From positions 37,695 to 101,694 of the IMG/VR virus record IMGVR_UViG_3300046048_000227: DNA of 64,000 bases; one strand, given 5' to 3'. The stretch is from a virus. Shown one piece after another: positions 24,103-34,563 of the stretch. The translations under genes were made by a program, and so were the position numbers. The notes under the pieces were generated by a model that ran no database searches, had not been told where the DNA came from, and saw only the letters and a program-made list of their open reading frames with translations. How positions within the stretch are numbered: the first letter of the stretch is position 1; every line of letters starts with the position of its first letter.

Positions 24103-27100
24103 TTATACTCCTTCATACCAGAATGAAGCCTTGATATGTTTGTTAGCTCCGCCAGTAGACCAATTACCGCCAGTTACTGCTGGGAAAAATGCCGCAACTG
24201 TATAGCTTGCATTTATTTGAATTAGCCCCACAGCAGTAGTGCCACTATTAAGTATCCTGCAGAATTGGTATGAGTCAACATTGCTACTATTACGTTGGAC
24301 AGGTAAAGATACTTGACATGCGGTATTGTCACTTAGACCTTCAATATCTATTAGTACGAAAACCATCTTACCAACACGCTTGTAGTAACAGGCTGTTCTT
24401 GACCTAGACGACCATCCAAGAAATGTTGATGGTGTGTACGAAGTCCATGCGTTTCGGTAAACATCGCTGGTCATTGTAATACAATCGTTTGTTGGCGCGC
24501 TGTTATCTCCAACGTGTAATCCACCAGATATTATCGCCATGTTGCTTGCTGGATTGGTGCCAATCGTAGGCCCAACATAAAGACCACCCGTGCCTTTAAT
24601 GTCACCACCAATGGCAAGGACTTGGCCCGCAGTTGGATTGTATGTTCCAGGCGCGATACTGCCGGAGACTATTCCACCACCGACATGAAGGTCATTGTCT
24701 ATACCAAGATAGCCTGAGGCTCCTGATTGCCAAGAAGTCGTGTTATTCCCAATAAAGACACTCCCGTTATTAAGTTCAATATAGCCAGTTGGCGAAGTGG
24801 TCAGCCCTCTAACGGAAATATAAGCGGCTAAGGTATTATCAGGATAAGTCCATATTCCAACCTGAGCATAGGTTGATGTGGCAGACGATTCGGCTATAAG
24901 GTCAAGGTAAGCATCTTCACCAGAGTAATTTCTCGCAAATCCTACGACGGTTGTATAGGATTCAACACCTTGCAACCAGTGACTATTCAAATATCCAACA
25001 GAGTCGCCATAAATATTAACAAGTCTATAAGAATGAACATCTGCATAATGGTCTCCGACAGTCATACTTATTCCACCAGCATCAATTTTGACTGAACCAG
25101 AACCAGCAGTAATCACGCCTGGACTTGTAACATCCAATGTCCCTATTATCTGAGCATTTCCAGATGATGGCAAAGTAATAATATTAGTTGTACCCCTTCT
25201 CAGGTACAGAGTTGATGCGCTGTAATCGTACCAAAGATTGCCAATCGTACCCGTACTTAGGCCAATATGCACATCACCACTACTTAACAGTTGCATCGTG
25301 TTATAAGTACCACCGTACATATAAATACCAGCACTTGAAACGGTTACATATTCGCCACCAGCCACTCTACCAACGGTTACTGTTGAATCTTTGACAGTAA
25401 ACCACGCATTGCCGTCAGATATAAATTCCATCCCAGTTCCGCTTGCCTTCAAGTAATCACCAGAATCACCATAGATTCGAACATCTACTCCTGTGTAGTA
25501 GAAAACACCACTTGCAGAGTTGCCTATTCGCATCTTATAAGTTCCGCTATCGACACCCATCCAAATGCCGTTTCCACTAGCATAAGTATCTGTGGAAGCT
25601 CCATCACCCATGACAAACTTCGGCGTAGCAGGGTCTAGCCAAACTGTATTTGTTGTTCCTTCGTACAGCTTGAGGTCAAGACCATGTGCCTCAAATGATG
25701 TATCGGTCAATAGTAAATAGGTGTAGTTGGTATCCTGCCCCGCATAAAGCCCATACTCGCCCGTGAATCCAAGACCTGTCAGTTCACCCAAACGAGTATG
25801 AGTAGTGAAATTGGCAGGAGTCCACGGATTGGTTGTCCATGTGGTCACTTGACTGTAAGGCGCACCTGCCGCGTCGAGTACAGTTGCTTCCCAAACTCCA
25901 TTACCAGATGCGCCGTAGTCAAGAGCAATCGAGCCTGTAAAGACTGTGGCTAATGGAACGCCTCCATCGTCCATAGCATCCCACATCCATCGTTGTTCGC
26001 CGCCTGTCAGGTCTGTATAAGTATAAACTTGACCCCATACATCTGTAACTATTAGACCTCCGCCGCTAGTATCAATTACTCTCAGCTTTACATAGTCTCC
26101 AGAAGCAAAGATAGAAACATCTTCCCACCCTTCTAAGTCCTCTACATACAGGTCTTGCGCCATGTGCAGAGTACCATCAGCGACAGCACTTGGAATTTCT
26201 GTTGTCACGTAAATATCAGTTTCATCGTTTCCACTATCGTAGCTTGTGCTTGAAATGGTATACCAACCATTATTTCCTGTTGAGTTTTTAACACGACAAT
26301 TTTGTCTTGGGTTATCATCTATTTCTGTTGTCAAGTCACCAGCAACTGAAAAGTAATCGAGCGTTTGGTTGACCCCTACGATAGCACCTGGGTACACTGG
26401 AACAGTAAAATCTCTGCTTAGTCTAGCCCTGCTTTTAGTGATAATCAGACCACCAACAACAGCTTGATAAATGTCCGCTATAAAGGCTTGTACATGCAAC
26501 TCATCAGCATACAACGAGCGGAAATCGCCATGTCCTGCATAAGTTATGCCCCACCCTGTACTCTGGGACACCCAATGATCTGACTTCAAGGTTACATCTG
26601 TATACATCTCTACAGTACTAGTACCTCCAGGATGGAAAGTAATATCTCCATCAACAGTTCCTATTACCGTAGCATCTGAAAATAAAATGTCTCCGCCATA
26701 GTAGTCAAATGAACTAGCAGTTTCATCGAACACAATACGCAAACCTGTGGCGTCACCAATCCCACCCCCGTCTGTCATCTGTATCCAATTATCAACACTG
26801 CACACCTCACCAATACCAAGACGCAATAATTGCAGTTGTCCAGTCGTATCAGAAGCAAGGATAAAATCATTGGCTCCTGGATTAGAAGAAGTTGTAACAG
26901 CATGTTCGTGATCTGCTCTTACAAAAGAAGTACTGGTTCCTTCCACATTAGCAGTAGACTCTACATCAAGCGTAATTGGGGCGGCTGCTACTATAGCATG
27001 TACATGGTCTGCTCTAGAAAAAGAAGTACTAGTACCTTCAGCAGCAGCATCGTCAGGCTGTATAGTACCAGCAGCCGCAGCAGCTATAGCATGAGTGTGG

Positions 27101-27729
27101 TCTGATCTAGCTAAAGAAGTACTTGAGCCTTCAGCCGCACTAGCATCTGGCTGTATTGTGCCAACAATAGCAGTAGACACAGGATGTTCATGATCGTGGT
27201 GTGAAGGATAAGCACTAGCACCTGTGCTTCCAGCGTCTCCAGCGTTAACAGTTGTAGGTGTTGTACCAGAGAAATCAAGTGATACTTGCTGTCCTGTAAT
27301 ATCCAAGCCTGTAGTTACAGTAACTAAATCATGATGAGCATCAACATCAATTATGTGTGCATTGTAAGCAATCTCAAATGTAGCAAGATCAACACCATCT
27401 ACAGTACCGCCAAGTATTATATTCCTTTCAACATTTAAGTCTGCTTCGTATGTAACATCTGTATTTTGTATATATACAGTAGTGTGCTGTCCAGCATGAA
27501 CAGGCTCTATATTCATGTCGCCGCCGTATGTCCATGTTTGACCACCAAGTGTGCCACCTATAGTATCAGCAGTAATTGACTTAGCATAAACATTGTCATA
27601 ACGCCTATTAGACGCACCAAGATCATACGTATCTGTGGCACTGGGACGAATATCACCGCTGTGTACTTGATCCTTATCTTTTCTTACAAAATAAGGAGTT
27701 AATAAACTTACTTGTTGCTGGTCAGCCAT
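24103..27729 (-). CDS. Large tail fibre or receptor-binding protein (1208 aa)
   Basis: The N-terminus has DTYDLGASNRRYDNVYAKS, a motif seen in phage fibre shafts. Residues about 180-300 hold four repeats of the type EGSSTSLARSDHTHAI, whose His-x-His pairs can bind metal in fibre shafts. A long beta-rich shaft follows. The last 115 residues (from NAWTSYTPSTFLGWSS) form a compact beta domain like receptor-binding tips. The section encoded by 24.1-26.5 kb is richer in GC than the N-terminal section, pointing to a mosaic gene. It overlaps the upstream gene by one base. Confidence 0.8.
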   Translation of the reverse strand: MADQQQVSLLTPYFVRKDKDQVHSGDIRPSATDTYDLGASNRRYDNVYAKSITADTIGGTLGGQTWTYGGDMNIEPVHAGQHTTVYIQNTDVTYEADLNVERNIILGGTVDGVDLATFEIAYNAHIIDVDAHHDLVTVTTGLDITGQQVSLDFSGTTPTTVNAGDAGSTGASAYPSHHDHEHPVSTAIVGTIQPDASAAEGSSTSLARSDHTHAIAAAAAGTIQPDDAAAEGTSTSFSRADHVHAIVAAAPITLDVESTANVEGTSTSFVRADHEHAVTTSSNPGANDFILASDTTGQLQLLRLGIGEVCSVDNWIQMTDGGGIGDATGLRIVFDETASSFDYYGGDILFSDATVIGTVDGDITFHPGGTSTVEMYTDVTLKSDHWVSQSTGWGITYAGHGDFRSLYADELHVQAFIADIYQAVVGGLIITKSRARLSRDFTVPVYPGAIVGVNQTLDYFSVAGDLTTEIDDNPRQNCRVKNSTGNNGWYTISSTSYDSGNDETDIYVTTEIPSAVADGTLHMAQDLYVEDLEGWEDVSIFASGDYVKLRVIDTSGGGLIVTDVWGQVYTYTDLTGGEQRWMWDAMDDGGVPLATVFTGSIALDYGASGNGVWEATVLDAAGAPYSQVTTWTTNPWTPANFTTHTRLGELTGLGFTGEYGLYAGQDTNYTYLLLTDTSFEAHGLDLKLYEGTTNTVWLDPATPKFVMGDGASTDTYASGNGIWMGVDSGTYKMRIGNSASGVFYYTGVDVRIYGDSGDYLKASGTGMEFISDGNAWFTVKDSTVTVGRVAGGEYVTVSSAGIYMYGGTYNTMQLLSSGDVHIGLSTGTIGNLWYDYSASTLYLRRGTTNIITLPSSGNAQIIGTLDVTSPGVITAGSGSVKIDAGGISMTVGDHYADVHSYRLVNIYGDSVGYLNSHWLQGVESYTTVVGFARNYSGEDAYLDLIAESSATSTYAQVGIWTYPDNTLAAYISVRGLTTSPTGYIELNNGSVFIGNNTTSWQSGASGYLGIDNDLHVGGGIVSGSIAPGTYNPTAGQVLAIGGDIKGTGGLYVGPTIGTNPASNMAIISGGLHVGDNSAPTNDCITMTSDVYRNAWTSYTPSTFLGWSSRSRTACYYKRVGKMVFVLIDIEGLSDNTACQVSLPVQRNSSNVDSYQFCRILNSGTTAVGLIQINASYTVAAFFPAVTGGNWSTGGANKHIKASFWYEGV

Positions 27730-28883
27730 TAGCTCATACTCCCTACTGAATATCCTAATCTTGTCATCAAGAAATCAAATGCCGCTGCTTTAGTTCCTAG
27801 TGTGATAGAAATAGCACCAGAACCTATATTGTAGCTAGTGGAAAACACGATACCTTGAGCTACCGCCCTTCCTGGATTATCAGAATCTCCAAAATCTACT
27901 GCTGTATCAACACTGTCTACCCTAACTACTTGTCCTGCTCTCATAAGATGTTCTTTTCTTCCTCCTTTTCCTTTTATATAACCAGTTTGCCTGTTAATGT
28001 TGAGCGTAAAAGATTGTTCAGGTTTAGCATATCTTGTCAATAACATTTGTGCTACTAAAATAGCCAAGTTAGAAGTACTTTCTCCTAAAGAGTAAGAACC
28101 TTCTACTAAACCGTACAAATCTTGACTTTCTAAGTCTGAGTACCAAGCACTAAAATCCGCTCCATCTAAGTCTGGGTCATCGTACAATACTTGTATCTTA
28201 TTAAATATATTATCTATAGATAAAGTAGTTGCTACTGCTCCGTTTGTTCCAGGAACTACCCAAGCAATATAGTCTGGATCATCTGTATCTACATCAGTCT
28301 CGCTAGATAAATGACAAACCCTATCATCCCACACTTGAAAGTGCATACGCTTTGGTGGACTATCGTCATTGCCAAACTTCAAAACTTCTTCTATAGCGTC
28401 CTTTAATTTTTTTTCTCCAGTAAAATCAAGAGGTGTTATGTCTGTTATTGTGTTTTCCACAAATGCTTTTGATGTATCCCATGTATTTCCAACATCTATT
28501 ACGTCTTCTATAACATCAGATATACTCGTTGGTGTTGACGTAGGATATACCAAACCAAAATGTAAATCTTTAGCTTGACTGTAAAAACCAACAAAAAACA
28601 TTTTTATCCCTTTGCCTCCCACTTCACATTTTGTTATCTTTCCTTCAAATACTCTATTCCCTAATTCATCATAGACAACTCCTTTTTTCCCTAAAACCTT
28701 GCTATATACAATTCTAGCAAGCGTAGGAGGAAGGTACACCTCCATAAATGCAGTTTTATAGCCGCCATCTATACTAGTACTATACGTTCCATTATCCACT
28801 GGATAAGTAAATAGAACATTTGCATCTATATCAAAATTATCCAAAGGATTTTTAGCAATATGTAGTGTAAACCTACTAGACAT
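27729..28883 (-). CDS. Tail-tip or baseplate protein, ReqiPepy6 gp37-like (tentative)
   Basis: A 384-residue protein following the distal tail gene. The layout (GNRVFEGKITKCE strand pair, a helical insert, LTLNINRQTGY late strands) resembles siphovirus tail-tip hub proteins such as the gp37-like family. It likely forms the hub between the tail tube end and the fibre. Stops and starts overlap by one base on both sides, so the tail tip genes are strictly coupled. Confidence 0.6.
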   Translation of the reverse strand: MSSRFTLHIAKNPLDNFDIDANVLFTYPVDNGTYSTSIDGGYKTAFMEVYLPPTLARIVYSKVLGKKGVVYDELGNRVFEGKITKCEVGGKGIKMFFVGFYSQAKDLHFGLVYPTSTPTSISDVIEDVIDVGNTWDTSKAFVENTITDITPLDFTGEKKLKDAIEEVLKFGNDDSPPKRMHFQVWDDRVCHLSSETDVDTDDPDYIAWVVPGTNGAVATTLSIDNIFNKIQVLYDDPDLDGADFSAWYSDLESQDLYGLVEGSYSLGESTSNLAILVAQMLLTRYAKPEQSFTLNINRQTGYIKGKGGRKEHLMRAGQVVRVDSVDTAVDFGDSDNPGRAVAQGIVFSTSYNIGSGAISITLGTKAAAFDFLMTRLGYSVGSMS

Positions 28884-30346
28884 TAAAACCCTCCGTAAGT
28901 AATGGAAGTAGGAACAGTATAGACTGAAACAGCAGCATCAATGGAACTAACATATTCTAGTCCTCCGTAAGTTGGCACTACTCCACCCAAGAATAAAAAT
29001 TTAATAATAAACGGAGTGTTAGAAGGCACCCAAAGTGGATTATGTAAAGCTTGCACCATAGCTGCTGTATCAAAATAATCTGAGCCTCCAAGACTCCCTC
29101 TAAAAGCATCATCCCACATATCACTAGTGTACAATAATGGATCACCAGTAAACTCATAAACTCTATATCCTAAATCTTGTGGTATAAAGTATAAAGCATC
29201 AAACTCTACTTGAGTACTAACCCCATCTGTAGTCCAAAAGTAGAGCCAAGGAGTAGGTCTTTCTGTGCTAATAGAAGTCATGTATGGGTCAGCAGTATTA
29301 GGGTTGTAGAAACTTCCTAAGTCCAGCGTGTACAACTCACTTATATTAGAAGGTTTGTAAGAGATAGGCCCAAAATCACTTACACTTTGTGTGTACCCCA
29401 AGCGCAGTTGGCACTTTATGTTATCTGGAACACTGCTTCTAAAAATAGCAAACACTCTAAAAATTCCTTTAGCTGGAAGGTTAGTTTCCCACCTAGCAAA
29501 AGCAGACCTATTATCTGTTGTTGCTACGTTAAAACGCTTATACTGGTCACTAGAAGAAAAACCAGTATTGGTTTGTGTAGATTCGCTAGTTACACCTGAC
29601 CAAAGAGAGGCAGACTCTCCTTCTTTAACATACCTTGCACTATTATAAGTACCATCTTGTTTTCCAATACCTACTATAAGTCTTGTAGTTGCTCCCCCAT
29701 TAGGACTAACAGATATGTAAAGCGGATTTAGATAATCTCCTTTTGGTAAACTTGTAGTTATACTAAGTCCATTATCATCAGAACCATCAATCTGATTTTC
29801 TATAGTTCCTCCGCCTACTAACGAATAAATACTTATCCTATTTAAATTTGTAGGGTCAACCCCGTAAAAAAATGGTTTACAAGTAAGAGTAAGTACAACA
29901 TCCCTTAGATAGTATGTGCCTGTAGTTGCATTAAATTGGGATATTTGGGCAGCAGAAAAAGCATTTCCTGGTAATTGTACTCTCCCAGACAACACCCACA
30001 GATAGTGTGTATTTGTCTCAGCACCTATTTTTACAGCAAGACTAGCTACTTCTCCGCTACCATGAGAAACATAATATGTCCAAGCTTGTGAACATGCTTT
30101 ATCTATGGCTGCTAAGTTAGCTATTAAATCATCTTCATTTTCTCCGTAAACACTAAATCTTATCACCACTGTTCTGTTAGATAAAGTTTTGTTTTCTGGT
30201 ACTTCTCCTTCTGGTGTAGAAATATACTCTTCCTTAATGTTAGGTGAGTTTATTTGTAAGCCTCCATCAGCTAACTCATAGTTAGTACCTGAAATAAAAT
30301 CTAAGTTGCCTCCAGAAGCTGTACGTAAATATAGTGTTGTTGCCAT
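28883..30346 (-). CDS. Distal tail protein (Dit-like)
   Basis: A 487-residue protein directly after the tape measure gene, the usual position of Dit. The first 165 residues (from MATTLYLRTASGGNLDF, with NRTVVIRFSVYG and TYYLRDVVLTLTCKPFFYG) fit the Dit N-terminal belt domain; the rest is beta-rich with galectin- or carbohydrate-module-like strands. An evolved Dit with an inserted binding domain is possible, given its length. Confidence 0.65.
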   Translation of the reverse strand: MATTLYLRTASGGNLDFISGTNYELADGGLQINSPNIKEEYISTPEGEVPENKTLSNRTVVIRFSVYGENEDDLIANLAAIDKACSQAWTYYVSHGSGEVASLAVKIGAETNTHYLWVLSGRVQLPGNAFSAAQISQFNATTGTYYLRDVVLTLTCKPFFYGVDPTNLNRISIYSLVGGGTIENQIDGSDDNGLSITTSLPKGDYLNPLYISVSPNGGATTRLIVGIGKQDGTYNSARYVKEGESASLWSGVTSESTQTNTGFSSSDQYKRFNVATTDNRSAFARWETNLPAKGIFRVFAIFRSSVPDNIKCQLRLGYTQSVSDFGPISYKPSNISELYTLDLGSFYNPNTADPYMTSISTERPTPWLYFWTTDGVSTQVEFDALYFIPQDLGYRVYEFTGDPLLYTSDMWDDAFRGSLGGSDYFDTAAMVQALHNPLWVPSNTPFIIKFLFLGGVVPTYGGLEYVSSIDAAVSVYTVPTSITYGGF

Positions 30347-30357
30347 CTAATTTCTCC

Positions 30358-33300
30358 TTATCTGTACCCTACTCCAAAAGCCATTCCATTATTTATGGAC
30401 TCTTCTACTTTCCTTATAACTTCTTCTGCTAACCTATCAGCAGTCTCTGCACTGTCTACTGATCCAATCTCAAATGTTAGATTTACCTGCATTCCTCCAC
30501 CGCCCATACCATCTGCACCCGCATAACTATTTATTCTATTAAGTAAAGAAGGTAACTTGCTTAGTGGTATGATCGCTTCAGGTACTTCACCAACTATAGC
30601 ACGCATACGGGAAGTAACAATACCGCCAGTAGCAAACTCAGCGTCTCCTCCTCCACTGTTGTCTTCAGTTGTATCGCCATCACCACTCCAAGGCAACTTT
30701 ATCTTTGGCATTTTAGGAGGATTATTAACAAAATTAAGGATTTTTTGAATAACATTTAATAATGGTTGTATAGCTTCTATAGCTTTTTCTACCAAACCTT
30801 CGAATGCGCCAACTACTGCACTTACTCCACCATCAATACCATCCTTAATAGCTGTTAGCCAACCTTCTGCCCACTCAAAAAAACTAGTTTTTAAACCCTC
30901 TGCCCAAACTCTAAAGTTCTCTTTTATAGTATCTATACTAATTCCTATTGCTGTTTTTATTTCTTCCCACTTAGTAGAAAAACCTTCTTTAACGGTTTCC
31001 ATAAACACATCAAAATCGCTTATTCTCTCTGCTATCCACTCACCTATTTTGTTTGTAAGATTAAAAAAACCAGCAATGAATCTCAATCCTAAGCTAACAA
31101 AGAAAATTGTAATCTTTGTTTTAATTGACTCTATCCAAGCGTCCCACTTAGCCTTAGATTCATCTGCAAACATAGTAATTCTTGCTAATAGCGTAGCAAA
31201 ACCAGTAATGAAGGCTTCTCTTACTTCCCCTAAAATCCTAGGAGCAGATTCTTTTAAGTAATCCCACAAAGCTCCTAAGAAAGCAATAGCGTTGTTCCTA
31301 AAGGTAAGAATATTAGCTAGGATGTACTCCCACATAATACCCCAAATAGCTTTTAACTTCTCTCCAAAGGACAAGTTATCGTCAAGCAGGATAGCAAGAT
31401 AGTCCATTATGAAAGAAATAGCGTGTAAAACATAGTCAACAAACATACTAAACAAAAATACAAAACCGCCAATAAACATAACTGCTATATTAGCCAACCA
31501 ACCAAGAACAACACCTAACATTAAGAAGAACGCTCCTAGCTTTCTCATAGCAGAGCTTTCTTTAAACTTGCTTTTAAGATTATCCCAAGACTCTCCTAAC
31601 TTGTCTACAGCAGGTGCCACGGCTTTTTTAAAACCTTCCCAGATTATTTGAAGACCTTTTAGAGCAGGCCCAAAAACTAGAGTAAGCACTAATCCTATCC
31701 CTTTAAAGACTCTTTCAACACTTTCCCAAGCCTCTATTGCTCCTGGTGGAAGTTCTACCCCACCGCCAAACACATTAGATATGGCGTCACTTAGATTACT
31801 CATTGTAGTAGTTATGTCTGTATACGTCTTATTAATCTTAAGACCTATCTCATTCATAGTGTAGAATAACTCTATGTCTTTTGGCTGAACTCCAGCATCC
31901 ATAGCTCTTTGCTGTCTTCTCTCACTAAGAGGAACATCAATCAACATTTCATCAGTAATAACAGCTTTAGTTGTTTCTCCTCTTAAACCAGCCATAAATG
32001 AATCCCAAAGACCCTCTTTGGATTTAATTCTTAGTTCTAGCTCAATAATAGGTGCTGCCATTTCTCCAAAAATATCTTCTGGCTCAGGTGGTTCGTCTCC
32101 TCCTAAACCACCAAACTCAAAATCGGTTTCTGCCATACCACCAATAGCACTAGCTAAATCTTCAAGAGTTTCTACTAGTTTACTTTGTATATCATCCTGC
32201 TTCTGCATAGCTTCTATCATAGCTCTTTGTGTTTCTAGCTGTTCTTCCGCTATAGTCTTTTGCTTTTCAAGTTCTTTTTCCTCTTTTGCTATAGCCTTAA
32301 GCTCATCATTACGAGCACGCATAGCGTCCCTGATCAAACTAACTCGTTCTTCAGCAGATTTCCCTGAGCCAGCTATATCGTCAATTTGTGAAGCATAAGA
32401 TTCTTGTGTATCAGTTCTTCTTTGTTCTAAAGCAAGTAATGCTTTTTCTATACCAAGCATAGTTAGCTCTAGCTTTATTAATTCTTTTACTTCTTCCTTA
32501 GCAGAGCGTAAATGCTTAACTATATCGTTAAGTACTTTCTCTGAAATTTTACCAGTCTCATTCCAAATAGATAGCAGTTTTGCTAAATTCTGTCTAGCCT
32601 GCAATAATAACTTATACTGTTTTTTGTCACCAAGGATTCCTACTAATTCAAATGTAGCAAAAATCTTTCCTATTGTGTCCCCTATCTTGGACAGTATAGA
32701 AAAGTCTGCGCTAGCCATACCCTTTAGGTATGTGTCCATTAAAGTTTCTCCCCATTTATCTATGTGGGAAAGAGGCCCAACATCAGGAGGTGAGTGACCT
32801 TCAAGGAAAGAAGCTATTAGGTTAGCTATCGCTGTAAGAGCTTTAGCTATAAATTTTACTGCTCCAGATATTAGTCCATTAGCTATGTTGGCAGATAAGC
32901 TTTCTCCCCAAGCAGTGGCTTTCATTGCTAATCCTCTAAAGAACCCAGAAACATCTTTTCCCATATTCTCTAGAACTTTAAGTATACCACCAGCAGCTAC
33001 AGCTAAAACTCCAACTAAGGCAAGTATCCAAACATTTAAACTTGCCAGACCAACAAGGACAGTTCCTATAGCCTGTCCAGCACCATACAGCACACCCACG
33101 AACTTAATCAAACCCAACCCAACCATAGTTAGACCAAAAAATATCTGAGAGAACAAGAACAGCAATGGCCCTATAGCTACAACAGCAGCAGTTATCCCTG
33201 CTGCCATGTATATTAGTTGAGGATTAGTAGCAGCAGTTACTTTTATAAACTCAACTATTCTTCTAGCAGCAGGGATTAGCAACTCTATAAAGTCATTTAG

Positions 33301-34563
33301 TATAGGAAGAAGAGTGTCTCCAAGTTCTATTGCTATGTCAGTTACGTTATTTTTCATAATAGACATATGACTTTGTGTAGACTCCAACTGTCTATTATAC
33401 TCTTTAACTAAGGATGAAGCTTCCTCCCACTCCATTCTAGCAATATTCATTGCTTCACCCAAGTTTGCGTGACCAGCAGCTAAAGCACCAAGAGCACGAC
33501 CACCACGTAGACCTACAAGATCGAAAGCAGCAGCAAGCTTACCAGCCCTATCATCTGTGTTGCCCATCATCTCAATTAAATCTTGCAATACCTGTACAGC
33601 ATCTTCGTTAATAGCATTAGTAACATCTGAAGCTTCTGCGTATTTTTCTGTACCAGCAGCAAGCTTAGCAAATTCTTCTGTATTCTGAGTTAGCTTAACG
33701 TACATAGTACCAAGTCTTGTACCAGAAGATTCAGCACTAACACCTACAGAGATAAGAGCAGCAGCTAGTGCAGCAGCGTCAGCAGCAGCTATGTTTAGTT
33801 GGTTAGCAATAGGAGCAAACCTAAACAAAGCATCTGCTATTTCTCCAGCAGTTGCCGCTGTATTATTTTCTAGCTCATTTAGTACGTTGGAAAGTCTTAT
33901 TATATTATCTGCGCTTTCGTCAATGTTCCAACCAAAAGCTACAGCAATTTTACCCATAGTCTTCACTACTTCGTCAGCAGTAATGTTAGTAGAAGACGCA
34001 AGTATTTCCATCCACCTAACAAACGTAGTAATACCTTTAGCAGACTTAATACCTAGCTGACCTGCTTGCTCAGCCATCATACCTAATTGGGTGTGACTTG
34101 TTGGAGCTTGCCTTGCTATTTCTCTAAGTCCTGCTGTCAATGTTTTCAGGTCATTGCCAGACTTAGCATAGTTTGGAAGATCAGTAACCTTAGCTACTTT
34201 AACCATCTGTTCTTCAAAATCTACAGCAGCTTGAAAACCTTGACGCAAAAACATAGCCAGAGGAAGGCTTATAAAGAAAGTAAGAGCACGACCAGCAGAC
34301 ATTAAACCTTGGGTAACAAGTCTAAAACCATCTACAAATCTTTGCGCTGTACCTAAAACCCCCTTTATGACAGCACCAAGCCCACCAAAACCTTTGCTGC
34401 CGGCCATTATGCCAGTAGCAGCACCAGTTTGCCTGCTTGTGCTGCCTATTTTTCTAGTAAGCTCGTTTAATCTGCCATTTAAAGTATTAATGGCAGCAAC
34501 AGCACCTTTGGCGTCTCCGCCGAAAACTAGAACAGCGTTTAGTTGATTACCACCAGCAGCCAC
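30358..34563 (-). CDS. Tape measure protein (1401 aa)
   Basis: The N-terminal 330 residues show the TP901-type phage minor tail core (FEEQMVKVAKVTD, then LGMMAEQAGQLGI, SSGTRLGTMYVKLTQNTEEF). Several hydrophobic stretches (about 445-480, 495-530, 1000-1060) and a long coiled coil (about 690-790) follow. Near the C-terminus is FATGGIVTSRMRAIVGEVPE, a common tape measure ending. From 1401 residues and about 0.15 nm per residue, the tail should be near 200 nm; this rule-of-thumb estimate is inference. The upstream G/GT chaperone genes support the call. Confidence 0.92.
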   Translation of the reverse strand: MAAGGNQLNAVLVFGGDAKGAVAAINTLNGRLNELTRKIGSTSRQTGAATGIMAGSKGFGGLGAVIKGVLGTAQRFVDGFRLVTQGLMSAGRALTFFISLPLAMFLRQGFQAAVDFEEQMVKVAKVTDLPNYAKSGNDLKTLTAGLREIARQAPTSHTQLGMMAEQAGQLGIKSAKGITTFVRWMEILASSTNITADEVVKTMGKIAVAFGWNIDESADNIIRLSNVLNELENNTAATAGEIADALFRFAPIANQLNIAAADAAALAAALISVGVSAESSGTRLGTMYVKLTQNTEEFAKLAAGTEKYAEASDVTNAINEDAVQVLQDLIEMMGNTDDRAGKLAAAFDLVGLRGGRALGALAAGHANLGEAMNIARMEWEEASSLVKEYNRQLESTQSHMSIMKNNVTDIAIELGDTLLPILNDFIELLIPAARRIVEFIKVTAATNPQLIYMAAGITAAVVAIGPLLFLFSQIFFGLTMVGLGLIKFVGVLYGAGQAIGTVLVGLASLNVWILALVGVLAVAAGGILKVLENMGKDVSGFFRGLAMKATAWGESLSANIANGLISGAVKFIAKALTAIANLIASFLEGHSPPDVGPLSHIDKWGETLMDTYLKGMASADFSILSKIGDTIGKIFATFELVGILGDKKQYKLLLQARQNLAKLLSIWNETGKISEKVLNDIVKHLRSAKEEVKELIKLELTMLGIEKALLALEQRRTDTQESYASQIDDIAGSGKSAEERVSLIRDAMRARNDELKAIAKEEKELEKQKTIAEEQLETQRAMIEAMQKQDDIQSKLVETLEDLASAIGGMAETDFEFGGLGGDEPPEPEDIFGEMAAPIIELELRIKSKEGLWDSFMAGLRGETTKAVITDEMLIDVPLSERRQQRAMDAGVQPKDIELFYTMNEIGLKINKTYTDITTTMSNLSDAISNVFGGGVELPPGAIEAWESVERVFKGIGLVLTLVFGPALKGLQIIWEGFKKAVAPAVDKLGESWDNLKSKFKESSAMRKLGAFFLMLGVVLGWLANIAVMFIGGFVFLFSMFVDYVLHAISFIMDYLAILLDDNLSFGEKLKAIWGIMWEYILANILTFRNNAIAFLGALWDYLKESAPRILGEVREAFITGFATLLARITMFADESKAKWDAWIESIKTKITIFFVSLGLRFIAGFFNLTNKIGEWIAERISDFDVFMETVKEGFSTKWEEIKTAIGISIDTIKENFRVWAEGLKTSFFEWAEGWLTAIKDGIDGGVSAVVGAFEGLVEKAIEAIQPLLNVIQKILNFVNNPPKMPKIKLPWSGDGDTTEDNSGGGDAEFATGGIVTSRMRAIVGEVPEAIIPLSKLPSLLNRINSYAGADGMGGGGMQVNLTFEIGSVDSAETADRLAEEVIRKVEESINNGMAFGVGYR

